This document shows, piece after piece, positions 33,785-42,829 of a stretch of 64,000 nucleotides of DNA. Both the position numbers and the translations under genes were made by a program. Each line of letters starts with the position of its first letter. The stretch's first letter is position 1. This DNA is from Nocardioides ginsengisegetis (GTDB lineage: Bacteria > Actinomycetota > Actinomycetes > Propionibacteriales > Nocardioidaceae): contig NZ_JACGXA010000001.1 in assembly GCF_014138045.1 (NCBI RefSeq), positions 3,333,001 to 3,397,000 of the forward strand, read 5' to 3'. The notes beneath the pieces are model-generated. The model was not told where the DNA came from. It saw only the letters and a list, made by a program, of their open reading frames with translations, and searched no databases.

Positions 33785-34237
33785 TCATGCTCCGGCCGCT
33801 GCCTTCGCACCCACGATGCTGTCCGGCGCCGCCCAGCTGACGGTCGCCGTGCGGTGCGCAATCAGCCAGCGGTCCCCCACCCGCACGTAGGTGTCCGCGT
33901 ACCGACCGCAGTGGTCGACCCCGACTGGGCTCATCACCAGGAAGTAGCTGGCACCGGTGGCCTCGACGTCGCTGAGGAACTCGAGGTGCGAGCTCGTCAG
34001 GTGGTGGTGCAGGAACGGCCGTACGCCGGGCGGCAGCGCGGGCTGGTCGCCACCGACCCGACCCAGCCGCTCGGCGATTGCCTCTCGCCCGACGAACGTG
34101 CCGGCCGAGAGCTCCAGTACGCCGTCTTCGGTGAAGGTCAGCACCAGTTCGTCGACCCGGCCTCGGTCACCGGCCAGGTGGTAGGCCGACTGGGTGTAGC
34201 GGATCGCTTCGCGGGCGACCGCCTGGTCGGGAGTCAC
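33785..34237 (-). CDS. SnoaL/NTF2-like protein
   Basis: 150 residues from GTG 34237, which gives a GTGA overlap with the SDR stop; a second in-frame GTG at 34261 would add eight residues but overlap 28 bp. The pattern A-I-R-Y-T-Q-S-A-Y-H..D-G-R..E-L-V-L-T-F-T-E-D-G-V-L-E, then G-R-E-A-I-A-E-R-L, H-H-H-L-T-S and W-L-I-A-H-R, is typical of NTF2-like SnoaL domains. Such domains include hydratases, isomerases and cyclases. A partner role for one of the dehydrogenases or a stand-alone ring-modifying enzyme are both possible. It ends the ALDH/DUF35-thiolase operon. Confidence 0.8.
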   Translation of the reverse strand: MTPDQAVAREAIRYTQSAYHLAGDRGRVDELVLTFTEDGVLELSAGTFVGREAIAERLGRVGGDQPALPPGVRPFLHHHLTSSHLEFLSDVEATGASYFLVMSPVGVDHCGRYADTYVRVGDRWLIAHRTATVSWAAPDSIVGAKAAAGA

Positions 34238-34962
34238 GGGGCGTAGGTCCTGCCGCCACACACGCCCAGCACCTGGCCGGTCACGTAGCTGGAAGCCTCC
34301 GAGCAGAGCCAGAGCGCGACGTCGGCGATCTCGCTCGGCTGGCCCGGCCGGGCCAACGGGATCCTGGCCAGGATGTTGTTGCGGAGCTCGTCCGGAATCG
34401 CATCGGTCATCTCGGTGGCGATGAAACCTGGCGAGATCGCGTTTACCCGGATCCGCGGTGCCAGCTCGATGGCGAGCGCGCGGGTGTAGCCGAGCAGCCC
34501 GGCTTTCGAGAGGGCGTAGTTGAACTGGCCCACGTTGCCCTGGGAGGACTTGGAGCTGATGTTCACGATGGTGCCGCCGTCCGCCAGGTGCTCGGCCAGG
34601 GCGGCGTTCAGGCGGATCGGCCCGCCGAGGTTGACCCGGTTGGTGGCGGTGAAGGCCTCGGGGGTCATCTTCTTGATCATGGCGTCCCGGGTGATGCCCG
34701 CGTTGTTGACCAGGGCCCGGAAGTCTCCGATCTCGGTGACCGCAGCCAGGATCGCAGCCGCGCCGTCAGGCGAGCTCACGTCGCTGACGACTCCGGTGGT
34801 GGCCGCGCCGGTCTCCGCCGCGATGGCCGAGGCCGTCTCGACCACCTCCGGGGAGAGATCGGCGAGCACCACGTGCCAGCCGCTCCGCGCGAATTTGGCG
34901 GCGATCCCAGCACCGATACCGCGCGCGGCTCCCGTCACCACGGCCGTGCGGACGGCACTCAT
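34234..34962 (-). CDS. Short-chain dehydrogenase, FabG-like
   Basis: 242 residues: TGAARGIG 10-17, N-N-A-G 86-89, S136/S137, Y149-A-L-S-K153, all catalytic residues intact. It resembles 3-oxoacyl-ACP/CoA reductases. ATG 34962 is chosen because the fold begins directly; ATG 34998 is an alternative 12 codons upstream. Neither has a clear ribosome site, and a tiny ORF ending with an ATGA overlap at 34962 precedes it (see findings). It probably oxidises a 3-hydroxyacyl-CoA for the aldolase/thiolase steps of the same operon. Confidence 0.87.
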   Translation of the reverse strand: MSAVRTAVVTGAARGIGAGIAAKFARSGWHVVLADLSPEVVETASAIAAETGAATTGVVSDVSSPDGAAAILAAVTEIGDFRALVNNAGITRDAMIKKMTPEAFTATNRVNLGGPIRLNAALAEHLADGGTIVNISSKSSQGNVGQFNYALSKAGLLGYTRALAIELAPRIRVNAISPGFIATEMTDAIPDELRNNILARIPLARPGQPSEIADVALWLCSEASSYVTGQVLGVCGGRTYAP

Positions 34963-35015
34963 GCGGGGTCCAGGGGCAAACCGCAGCGAAGCGAGCATTG
35001 GTCGGGGGTACTCAT
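34959..35015 (-). other. 18-codon ORF coupled to both neighbours (uncertain)
   Basis: ATG 35015 overlaps the stop of the gene at 35012 (ATGA), and its TGA overlaps ATG 34962 of the next SDR (ATGA). The 18-residue product contains C-S-L-R-C. It may be chance, or it may let ribosomes travel on to an SDR that has no own ribosome site. Confidence 0.2.
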
Positions 35016-35398
35016 GCGGCTGGCCTTCCGAGGTGAGTGGTTCCGCAGGTGAGCAGCTGGCCGGTCAGCCCGGAGGTCAGCAGGAACTCGATCGCGTCCG
35101 CGAGCCTGGTCGGATCGACGTCGTCGTCAGTGGCGATCACATTCGCCGCCAGGCCGGCCCTGGCACCCTCGACGGCGGCGCTGCGCATCCCGCCCATCAG
35201 CGCGGTCGCGAGCGCCGAGCGCAGCGGGGTGGCGTGACCCCAGATGGACGGCTCGTGGACGACGTACACGATCGGCTCCCCGGCCAAGACTGCCTGTTGG
35301 GTCAACCGGAAGACCGCGTCGAGCTCGGTCTCCAGGGCGGCCCAGTCCGCGGGGTCGCTGACGCTCGCGTCGTACACGAGACCCTTCGCGTTCTCCAT
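35012..35398 (-). CDS. Degenerate SDR-like protein without nucleotide-binding motif
   Basis: 128 residues. The second half (A-L-M-G-G-M-R-S-A-A-V-E-G-A-R-A-G-L-A-A-N-V-I-A and D-A-I-E-F-L-L-T-S-G-L-T-G-Q) looks like the C-terminal third of an SDR. There is no T-G-x-x-x-G-x-G and no clear Y-x-x-x-K, so NAD(P) binding and dehydrogenase activity are not expected. It could be a truncated relic, a heterodimer partner of the intact SDR encoded next to it, or a structural subunit. It is placed between the DUF35-thiolase and the FabG-like SDR, 12 bp after the first, and still has G/C-rich third positions, so it appears to be a maintained gene. Confidence 0.72.
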   Translation of the reverse strand: MENAKGLVYDASVSDPADWAALETELDAVFRLTQQAVLAGEPIVYVVHEPSIWGHATPLRSALATALMGGMRSAAVEGARAGLAANVIATDDDVDPTRLADAIEFLLTSGLTGQLLTCGTTHLGRPAA

Positions 35399-35410
35399 GA
35401 TTGTCCTCTT

Positions 35411-37090
35411 CTACGAGTCGGTACGGAGCAGGAAGCAGCCGCCGGGGACGCCGCCGCCGATGGCGGCCACGGCCACGCGGGCACCGTCGACCTGGCGCTC
35501 GCCGCCGTCGCCGCGGAGCTGGGTGACCGCCTCGTGGAAGAAGCCGTACCCGTGCGTCCGGCCGGCGGAGAGCTGGCCGCCGTGCGGGTTCAGCGGGAGC
35601 TCACCGTCCAGCGCGATCCGGCTGCCACCGTCGAGGAAGTCCTTCGCCTCACCGATTCCGCAGAACCCGAGCGCCTCGAGCCAGGACAGGCAGTTGAAGC
35701 TGAAGCCGTCGTAGAGCAAGGCCACGTCGACATCTGCGGGTCGCAGGTCGGTGCGTGTCCACAGGTGCGCCGCGGGGCCGAAGACCCCACTCAGGTGCGT
35801 GAACGTCTCCTGGTCCCACGAGGGCCGCTCGCTCATCTGGGTCCCGACGGAGTCGACGCGGACCGGCGTCACGCGCAGGTCGCTGGCGGTCTCGGCTGCG
35901 GAGATGATCACGGCGACGGAGGAGTCGCACGGTACGTCGCAGTCGTAGAGCCCGAACGGAGTGCTGATCATCCGCGCGCCCAGGTAGTCGTCCATGGTGA
36001 TCGGGTCCCGGTAGACCGCGTATGGGTTGAGGGCCGCGTTCTTCCGCGCGTTCAGGGCGATCCAACCCAGAGTCTCGCGCCCGACGCCGTAGCGGTCGAA
36101 GTACTGCGAGGCCATCATCGCGATCCAGTTCGCCGCGCTGGCCGCGCCGTACGGCGCCCGCCACTGGAAGAAGCCGGACGCCAACCCGCCCTTCGGCAGC
36201 GAGAGACCTCCGGTGCGAAGCAGGTCGGAGTGGGTCGCCTCCCAGACGGTCCGGAAGCAGAGCACGTGCCGGGCGAGCCCGGTGGAGACCGCCAGCATCG
36301 CTGCCTGGATCGAGCCCGCCTGACCGGGCGTTTCCATCGCACCGTTGTGCCAGACCGGGCGCAGGCCGAGGGCCTCCTCGACCACGCCGATGCCGCCCTC
36401 GGAGATGCCTCCACTCGCGGCGGCGCCGGGGTAGGTGGAGAGGCCGTCGATGTCGGCCAGCTCCAACCCCGCGTCCTCGACGGCGGCCCGGCACGCCTCG
36501 ATGGTGAGGCTGAGCGGGTTGCGGCCCAGCCGGCGGCCGACCTGAGAGATGCCGATGCCGCTGACGACGACGTCGTGCTCGAAACGACGGCTCGACGCCG
36601 GTGGACGGGTCTCCACCCGCGGCAGGGGGACCAGGTCAGCGGTCCGGGCGTGGGGTTCGTCGATAGGCGCAAAGACCGGGAAGAACACGTCGTCCTGCTC
36701 GACGAACTGGACCGACACCCGCTGACCGACCCGGGTCTCGTCCTGCGCGCAGGTCGACCCGTCCGGGGCCACCAGGTTGGTCGTCAGCCGCACCCCGGGT
36801 GCCGCGTCCAGGGCAACGACGGCGATCACGTACGGCGGGGGCTCGAAGCGGTGCATGAACATCTGGTGGTTGACGGTCACGCCGATGACGGTGCCGGCGC
36901 CGTCGACCGCCACCCATTCGGTCAGGTCCCCGAGGCACGACCGGCAGACCACCTGGGACGGATGGGTCAGGACGTCGCACGGCTCGCAGTGCGGGAGCCG
37001 GAGCTCTCCGTCCCTGCCGCCGGTCCAGAACGGGCGGTTCCACGGAGACAGCTCTGGGACCGGGCGGCGGTGCGCCGGCTGGTCAGTCAA
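35411..37090 (-). CDS. DUF35 OB-fold/zinc-ribbon fused to thiolase-like (Ltp2-type) domain
   Basis: 559 residues if translation begins at TTG 37090, which overlaps the ALDH stop. The DUF35 part has a zinc ribbon with C35-x2-C38 and C49-x2-C52, then an OB fold (about 55-150). A thiolase-like domain follows from about 175. The nucleophilic Cys region reads M-E-T-P-G-Q-A-G-S, with no Cys, so this is not a normal thiolase. In steroid side-chain breakdown, Ltp2 with the DUF35 of ChsH2 forms a retro-aldolase; benzylsuccinate BbsA/BbsB is another pairing. Here both parts are in one chain. An aldol-type C-C cleavage is the likely role, by analogy. Confidence 0.83.
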   Translation of the reverse strand: MTDQPAHRRPVPELSPWNRPFWTGGRDGELRLPHCEPCDVLTHPSQVVCRSCLGDLTEWVAVDGAGTVIGVTVNHQMFMHRFEPPPYVIAVVALDAAPGVRLTTNLVAPDGSTCAQDETRVGQRVSVQFVEQDDVFFPVFAPIDEPHARTADLVPLPRVETRPPASSRRFEHDVVVSGIGISQVGRRLGRNPLSLTIEACRAAVEDAGLELADIDGLSTYPGAAASGGISEGGIGVVEEALGLRPVWHNGAMETPGQAGSIQAAMLAVSTGLARHVLCFRTVWEATHSDLLRTGGLSLPKGGLASGFFQWRAPYGAASAANWIAMMASQYFDRYGVGRETLGWIALNARKNAALNPYAVYRDPITMDDYLGARMISTPFGLYDCDVPCDSSVAVIISAAETASDLRVTPVRVDSVGTQMSERPSWDQETFTHLSGVFGPAAHLWTRTDLRPADVDVALLYDGFSFNCLSWLEALGFCGIGEAKDFLDGGSRIALDGELPLNPHGGQLSAGRTHGYGFFHEAVTQLRGDGGERQVDGARVAVAAIGGGVPGGCFLLRTDS

Positions 37091-38558
37091 GGGGCATTCC
37101 GATCGTGCGGGTCTCCAGGTACTGCTCGAGACCTTCGTCGCCGTTCTGGCGACCGACGCCGCTGGCCTTGAAACCACCGAAGGGTGCATCCGCGCCGTAC
37201 CACTGGCCGCCGTTGACAGTCATCGTGCCGCTGCGGACCCGGCTCGCCACGGCGAGCGCGCGGTCGAGGTCGCCGGACGACACCATCCCGGAGAGGCCGT
37301 ACTCGCTGTCGTTCGCGATCCGGACGGCGTCCTCGTCGTCGTCGAAGGGGATGACGGAGAGGACGGGCCCGAAGATCTCATCCCTGGCGATCGACATCGA
37401 GTTGTCGACGTCGGCGAACACGGTGGGCTCGACGTACCAGCCCGTCTCCAGGTGCGCCGGCCTGCCACCACCGAGGACCAGGCGTGCTCCCTCTGCCACA
37501 CCCTGCTCGATCATCCCGAGGATCTTGTCGCGCTGAACCCGGCTGATCTGCGGACCCTGGAGATTGTCGAAGTCGGTCGGGTCGCCGTACTTCAGGTCGC
37601 GGAACGCCTGCGTGACGATCTCCAGCCCTTCGTCGTAACGCGAGCGCGGCAGCAGCATCCGGGTCGGCATCGCGCAGCCCTGACCGGCGTGGGCACAGAC
37701 GCTGAACGCCGCGACGGCGAGCGCGCTCTCGAGGTCCGAGTCATCGAGGTAGATCTGGGCGGACTTGCCGCCGAGCTCGAGGAAGAGCCTCTTCAGGGAG
37801 GCGGCCCCCTGAGCCATGATCCGACGTCCGGTGGCGGTCGAGCCGGTGAACGAGATCATGTCGACCCGAGGGTCGGTGACGAGCTGCTCGCCTCGTGCGT
37901 GATCGGAGGAGGTGACCACGTTGACCACACCTGCCGGGATGTCGGTGCGCTCTGCGATCAGCCGACCGATCCGGGTCGCGTTCCACGGGGTGTCCGGGGC
38001 CGGCTTGAGGATCAGCGTGTTACCGGTGGCCAGCGCGGCACCGAGCTTGCCCAGAGCGATCTCGAACGGGTAGTTCCAGGGAGCGATCGCGCCCACCACC
38101 CCGACCGGGACCTTCGCGACGATCCTCTTGGACTTGCCGAACGCGCGTCCGTCCGCGATCCGCCGCTCCCAGGGGTAGTCGGCCGCGCGCCCGATCGGCC
38201 ACAGCAGCGAGTCGGCCAGTGGCGATTCGAGCTGAGGCCCGTAGGTGAGCGCGATCGGTGCGCCGACCTCGGCGATCAGCTCGGCGCGGAGGAGCTCCTT
38301 CTCCTCCTCCAGGGCTGTCTGCAGCTGTCGCAGGCATCGGAGCCGAAGGTCGAGATCGGTGGACCAGACCTCGGCGTCGAAGGCACGCCGGGCAGCCGCG
38401 ATAGCCTCGTCCATGTCGGCCGCGGTCGCGTCGGCAACGACGCCGAGCACCTCCTCGGTAGCCGGGTTGACGTTCTCGAACACGGCCCCCGAACCGCTCC
38501 CCCGGAGCTCGCCGTCGATCATCAATCGGGCTTCGCCCACCTGCTCCAGCGTCGTCAT
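37083..38558 (-). CDS. Aldehyde dehydrogenase (NAD(P)+)
   Basis: 491 residues. A-P-W-N162-Y-P-F, K185, E261 in L-E-L-G-G-K, C295 in G-Q-G-C-A: the complete ALDH active site. It would oxidise an aldehyde, for example one released by the retro-aldolase-like protein encoded next, to an acid that a ligase can activate. ATG 38558 is preferred; the in-frame ATG 38594 adds 12 residues. No Shine-Dalgarno precedes 38558, so leaderless translation is possible. First gene of the leftward operon, divergent from the SDR at 38670, under the operator-bearing promoter. Confidence 0.92.
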   Translation of the reverse strand: MTTLEQVGEARLMIDGELRGSGSGAVFENVNPATEEVLGVVADATAADMDEAIAAARRAFDAEVWSTDLDLRLRCLRQLQTALEEEKELLRAELIAEVGAPIALTYGPQLESPLADSLLWPIGRAADYPWERRIADGRAFGKSKRIVAKVPVGVVGAIAPWNYPFEIALGKLGAALATGNTLILKPAPDTPWNATRIGRLIAERTDIPAGVVNVVTSSDHARGEQLVTDPRVDMISFTGSTATGRRIMAQGAASLKRLFLELGGKSAQIYLDDSDLESALAVAAFSVCAHAGQGCAMPTRMLLPRSRYDEGLEIVTQAFRDLKYGDPTDFDNLQGPQISRVQRDKILGMIEQGVAEGARLVLGGGRPAHLETGWYVEPTVFADVDNSMSIARDEIFGPVLSVIPFDDDEDAVRIANDSEYGLSGMVSSGDLDRALAVASRVRSGTMTVNGGQWYGADAPFGGFKASGVGRQNGDEGLEQYLETRTIGMPLD

Positions 38559-39482
<924 letters not shown>

Positions 39483-39502
39483 CCCGCGCCCGCTGAGAAG
39501 GT

Positions 39503-39556
39503 GAAGGAAGGGCCGGGATGGCCAAGCCGCACCTTGGGCCGACTAGCCCTTCCTTC
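39503..39556. terminator. Inverted repeat between convergent genes
   Basis: GAAGGAAGGGC (39503-39513) and GCCCTTCCTTC (39546-39556) are exact inverted copies 32 bp apart. The second arm is also the end of the crotonase coding sequence. The long loop makes it a weaker terminator candidate than 33757 or 49006. Confidence 0.45.
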
Positions 39557-40388
39557 CCTCGCGAGCAGCTTGAGCAGCCTTCATCTTCTCCAGGTCCACC
39601 ATGACCGGCCAACCACCAACGCTGAGGGCGTTGCCGTGGGCCAGCGAGTGCTGGTCGAAGACAGCCTGGACGGCCGTGGTGAACCCCTGGACGTCCAGGG
39701 TGTGGTTGACCGCACGCTTGGCCATCCTCAGGGCGAACGCGTCCTGCATAGCGATCGTCAGCGCCAGGTCGCGCGTTGTCGAGTCGAGGTCCTGACGCGG
39801 GACGACCCGGTTGACCATTCCGACAGACTTCGCCTCGGCGGCGGAGATCGAGCGTGCGGTGAACAGGATCTCCTTGGCCAGGCGCGCGCCCAGCTCCCAG
39901 GTGTGACCGTGGTACTCGACACCGCCGATGCCCATGGTGATCACCGGGTCGGAGAACTTCGCGTCCTCGGAGGCGATGATCAGGTCGCAGGGCCAAGCGA
40001 GCAGCAGCCCGCCGGCGATGCACACACCCTGCACCGCCGCGATCGACGGCTTCGGGATGTTGCGCCACTTCAGCGAGTAGCCGATGTAACGCTGCGACTC
40101 GACCTTGTAGATCCGTTCGACCGAGGTGGTCAGGCCGGAGGGCAGCGTCGCCCGCTCCTGTCCGTCCTTGCGGGCCTCGGCCGCGGCGATGTCGTGACCG
40201 GACGAGAAGTGCTTGCCGTTGCCACGGAGCACGATCACCTTGACGTCGTCGTCTTCGGCCGCGCGGGTCCAGGCAGCGTCGAGCTCGTCGAGGAGCGCAA
40301 AGTTCTGCGCGTTCGCGACGTCGGGCCGGTTCAACGTGATCGTCGCGATGCGGTCGCTGACGTCGTACAGGACGAGGTCGTCACTCAT
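39543..40388 (-). CDS. Enoyl-CoA hydratase/isomerase family protein
   Basis: 281 residues, behind AAGGAG. It has H-F-S-S-G-H-D-I (a variant of the G-A-D oxyanion motif: Gly-His-Asp), I-A-G-G-L-L-L-A and D-P-V-I-T-M-G-I-G-G-V-E-Y-H-G-H-T-W. The oxyanion motif F-S-S-G-H-D and the V-E-Y-H-G-H-T-W segment differ from the other seven crotonases here and suggest a separate subfamily. Last gene of the ten-gene operon 48120 to 39543. Probably acts after the heteromeric dehydrogenase encoded just upstream (40415/41581). Confidence 0.87.
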   Translation of the reverse strand: MSDDLVLYDVSDRIATITLNRPDVANAQNFALLDELDAAWTRAAEDDDVKVIVLRGNGKHFSSGHDIAAAEARKDGQERATLPSGLTTSVERIYKVESQRYIGYSLKWRNIPKPSIAAVQGVCIAGGLLLAWPCDLIIASEDAKFSDPVITMGIGGVEYHGHTWELGARLAKEILFTARSISAAEAKSVGMVNRVVPRQDLDSTTRDLALTIAMQDAFALRMAKRAVNHTLDVQGFTTAVQAVFDQHSLAHGNALSVGGWPVMVDLEKMKAAQAAREGRKG

Positions 40389-40414
40389 GATGCGCTCCTT
40401 GACGTGGTAGGGCG

Positions 40415-41581
40415 TCAGCCGCGGGGCAGGCCCAGGGCGTGCTGGGCGATGATGTTCCGCTGGATCTCGGAGGTGCCGGCGTAGATGGTGGTGCCTTTGG
40501 CGTGCCGCACCATGTGCTCGATGGTGCCGCCCTCCAGCGTGGTCGGATCGCCCCAGGCGCGGAGCGCGTCCGGTCCGATGAGCTGCAGGGTCGCGTCGGC
40601 CTGGGTCTGCAGCCGCTCAGTGCTGAACAGCTTCGACATCGGACCCCGGGAGTGCAGCTCCCTCGCCCCGGTCGCCTTGTACCAGGCCCCTCGACGAGCA
40701 AGCAGCCTGGAGACCTCGAGCTCGGTGACCGTACGGCCCATCCGCTCAGCGACCGCGCTGTCCGCGGTCTTCGCCGCGCCGTCCTCACGGGTGGTCGTCC
40801 GTGCCCACGCGGTGAACGCGTCGAGCAACCGGGCCTGCTCACCGCTGAAGGACGCGGAGTGCTCGGAGGCGAAGGCCACGCTCATCACCCGCCAGCCCCC
40901 GTTGACCTCGCCGATCCGCCAGGCGTCGTCGACGTACACGTCGTTGTAGAAGGTGACGTTGGTGCGCTCCCCGGAGATGGTGTGCACGGCGTTGACCTCG
41001 ACACCCTCCTGGTCCAACGGCAGCAGGAACGTGGTCAACCCCTGGTGCTTGGGGACGTCCGGGTCGGTGCGCGCGAGCATGAAGACGTAGTCGGCGATGT
41101 GCGCGTTGGTGGTGAACATCTTCGACCCGGTGATCCGCCAACCCGCGCCGTCGCGCACTGCCCTGGTCGCGGCCGCCGCGGCGTCCGATCCGTTCTCCGG
41201 CTCGGTGAACCCGAGCGCGATCACGACGTCGGCGCGGAAGGCGCGCGGCAGGATCTCGGCCTTCTGCGCCTCGGTGCCCACCTGGTTGATCACGCTGGCG
41301 ACCATCATCGTGGTGCTGATGCCGTAGACCGGAGCATTGCGACGCTGGGTCTCCTCGCTGTACGCGAGGACCTCGATCGGGTCCCTGCCCTGACCGCCGT
41401 GCTCGACCGGCCAGCCCAGGGCCAGCCAGCCCTTCTCCCTGACCGCCTGGGAGAAGGCGGGGTCGTGGTTGACGCCGGTGCGGTGGCACCGCTCGAGGAC
41501 CTCGGGGGTGAGCACCTCGTCGAGGAACTCGGTCACCTCCTTGCGGAAGAGCTCGCTCCTCTCACCCAGTCGGAAGTCCAT
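40415..41581 (-). CDS. Acyl-CoA dehydrogenase (alpha-type)
   Basis: 388 residues from ATG 41581, overlapping the preceding dehydrogenase stop (TGATG). It has G-F-T-E-P-E-N-G-S-D and T-I-Y-A-G-T-S-E-I-Q-R-N: Ala at the usual C-terminal Glu position. L-G-W-P-V-E-H-G-G-Q-G matches the second half of the fused protein at 7495 (S-W-P-A-E-Y-G-G-Q-D), so the pair 41581/40415 is the split form of that fusion. It is expected to form an alpha2-beta2 complex with its neighbour and to dehydrogenate a large or branched acyl-CoA. Confidence 0.92.
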   Translation of the reverse strand: MDFRLGERSELFRKEVTEFLDEVLTPEVLERCHRTGVNHDPAFSQAVREKGWLALGWPVEHGGQGRDPIEVLAYSEETQRRNAPVYGISTTMMVASVINQVGTEAQKAEILPRAFRADVVIALGFTEPENGSDAAAAATRAVRDGAGWRITGSKMFTTNAHIADYVFMLARTDPDVPKHQGLTTFLLPLDQEGVEVNAVHTISGERTNVTFYNDVYVDDAWRIGEVNGGWRVMSVAFASEHSASFSGEQARLLDAFTAWARTTTREDGAAKTADSAVAERMGRTVTELEVSRLLARRGAWYKATGARELHSRGPMSKLFSTERLQTQADATLQLIGPDALRAWGDPTTLEGGTIEHMVRHAKGTTIYAGTSEIQRNIIAQHALGLPRG

Positions 41582-42609
41582 CAGGCCGCTCCTTCCTCGG
41601 TAGCCCGCAGGTGCTCGCCGGCGACCCGGCGGTAGCCGTCGGCCGGGCTCTCCAGCACGGCAGCCCAGGAACGGGCCCGGCGGTAGTAGAGCTGCGCGGG
41701 GTACTCGAGCATGAACCCGTAGCCACCGTGGAAGTGCAGCGCGTCGTGGCTGGTCGCGATCGCGGTCTCGGCGGCGAAGGCCAGGGCCATTGCGGCGAGC
41801 GAGCGGAACCGGTTCGGCTCGAACTCCGCCGACCAGGCGGCCTCGCGGGCCAGCAGCTCGGCGCCGTCGCTCTCGGTCGCCCGGTCCGCGAGCCGGTGCT
41901 GGACAGACTGGAACTGGCCGACGGGCTGACCGAATGCCTTGCGCTCCTTGACGTACTCGACGCCGATCTCCAGCACCCGCTGGGAGAGCCCGGCCAGGGC
42001 GGCGGCGGTCAGTGCCCGCCACTCGTCGACCGCGTGCTCGAACAGCGCGACGGCCTCCGGGCCGGTGACGAGCTCGCGCTCGTCGCCGGTCAGGTCGACA
42101 TCGGCCAGGGGCATCGAGCCCAGGTTCGAGACCGCAGTCCGGCGACCCTCGAGCGGGACGACCAGCAGCCGGTCACCCACCAGGACCACCGCGTCGTCGA
42201 CCACAGTTCCGCCGGGGACCAGCTCTGCCCGGCCACGACGCGCTGCCCGGCCACGACGCGCTGCTCGGACCGCGATGGTCGCGGTCCGGTCGGCTTCGTA
42301 GGCACCGGCTCGAACCAGCAGTCGGGTGGCGACCTGGACCTCGATCACCGGGGTCGGCGCGACGAATCGCCCGTGCTGCTCGGCAACCAGGGCCAGGTCA
42401 AGAAGCGAAGCGACGGCCTCGCCGTCGTCGTCCGGGAGGGCCATCTCGACGGCACCGAGCTCGACGATCCGGCGCCAGAGCCCGGCGTCATGACCGGGGA
42501 CCGGGCCGGCCTCGGCGGCCTGCACGGCGGTCGGTGAGCAGTGATCGCGGTACACGTCGGCGAAGACGCTCACGATCTCCTGCTGCTCGGTGGTGGGTCG
42601 CAGGTCCAC
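41581..42609 (-). CDS. Short acyl-CoA dehydrogenase (beta-type partner)
   Basis: 342 residues from GTG 42609, behind AGGAAGG. V-E-Y-V-K-E-R-K-A-F-G-Q-P-V-G-Q-F-Q and H-F-H-G-G-Y-G-F-M-L-E-Y match the N-terminal half of the fused dehydrogenase at 7495 nearly segment for segment. The nucleotide-binding middle domain is reduced, so flavin binding probably depends on the partner at 40415. Unusual: an in-frame 18-bp tandem duplication (42225-42260) adds a second copy of the six-residue unit with A-A-R-R-G-R. ATG/TGA overlap with 40415. Confidence 0.9.
   Translation of the reverse strand: MDLRPTTEQQEIVSVFADVYRDHCSPTAVQAAEAGPVPGHDAGLWRRIVELGAVEMALPDDDGEAVASLLDLALVAEQHGRFVAPTPVIEVQVATRLLVRAGAYEADRTATIAVRAARRGRAARRGRAELVPGGTVVDDAVVLVGDRLLVVPLEGRRTAVSNLGSMPLADVDLTGDERELVTGPEAVALFEHAVDEWRALTAAALAGLSQRVLEIGVEYVKERKAFGQPVGQFQSVQHRLADRATESDGAELLAREAAWSAEFEPNRFRSLAAMALAFAAETAIATSHDALHFHGGYGFMLEYPAQLYYRRARSWAAVLESPADGYRRVAGEHLRATEEGAA
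42225..42260. repeat. 18-bp in-frame tandem duplication inside a dehydrogenase gene
   Basis: Two exact 18-bp copies, 42225-42242 and 42243-42260, unit CTGCCCGGCCACGACGCG as read on the + strand. They encode a doubled Arg/Ala/Gly-rich hexapeptide in a loop, so the reading frame is kept. Confidence 0.9.
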
Positions 42610-42637
42610 GACTACGGCCTTCCTGTGGGTGAGGGTT

Positions 42638-42829
42638 TCAGGTTCGGAGTGTTATGGCCTGGCGTGGGCAGCGTCGGGCGGCCTCAGAGACGGCAGATTC
42701 CTCGTCGGGTCCGATCTCGTCGACCAGCACGTAGAGGAAGTCGTCGTCGCGGACTTCGAAGACGTCGGGTGCGACCTGCATGCAGACGGCGTTGCTCTCG
42801 CAGACGTCGAAGTCGACGATCACCTTCAC
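42638..42829 (-). CDS. Small ferredoxin (3Fe-4S type)
   Basis: 63 residues from GTG 42829, overlapping the previous stop (GTGA) behind GGGGAG. V-D-F-D-V-C-E-S-N-A-V-C..A-P-D-V-F-E-V..C-P-R-Q-A-I: cysteines in the pattern C-x5-C...C-P with only three Cys and Asn at the position of the expected second Cys in 4Fe-4S forms, as in actinobacterial ferredoxins that serve P450s. It likely passes electrons to one or both P450s; the reductase would be the protein at 50888, encoded 8 kb away. It is separated from the P450 gene 44499 by two other genes. Confidence 0.88.
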   Translation of the reverse strand: MKVIVDFDVCESNAVCMQVAPDVFEVRDDDFLYVLVDEIGPDEESAVSEAARRCPRQAITLRT

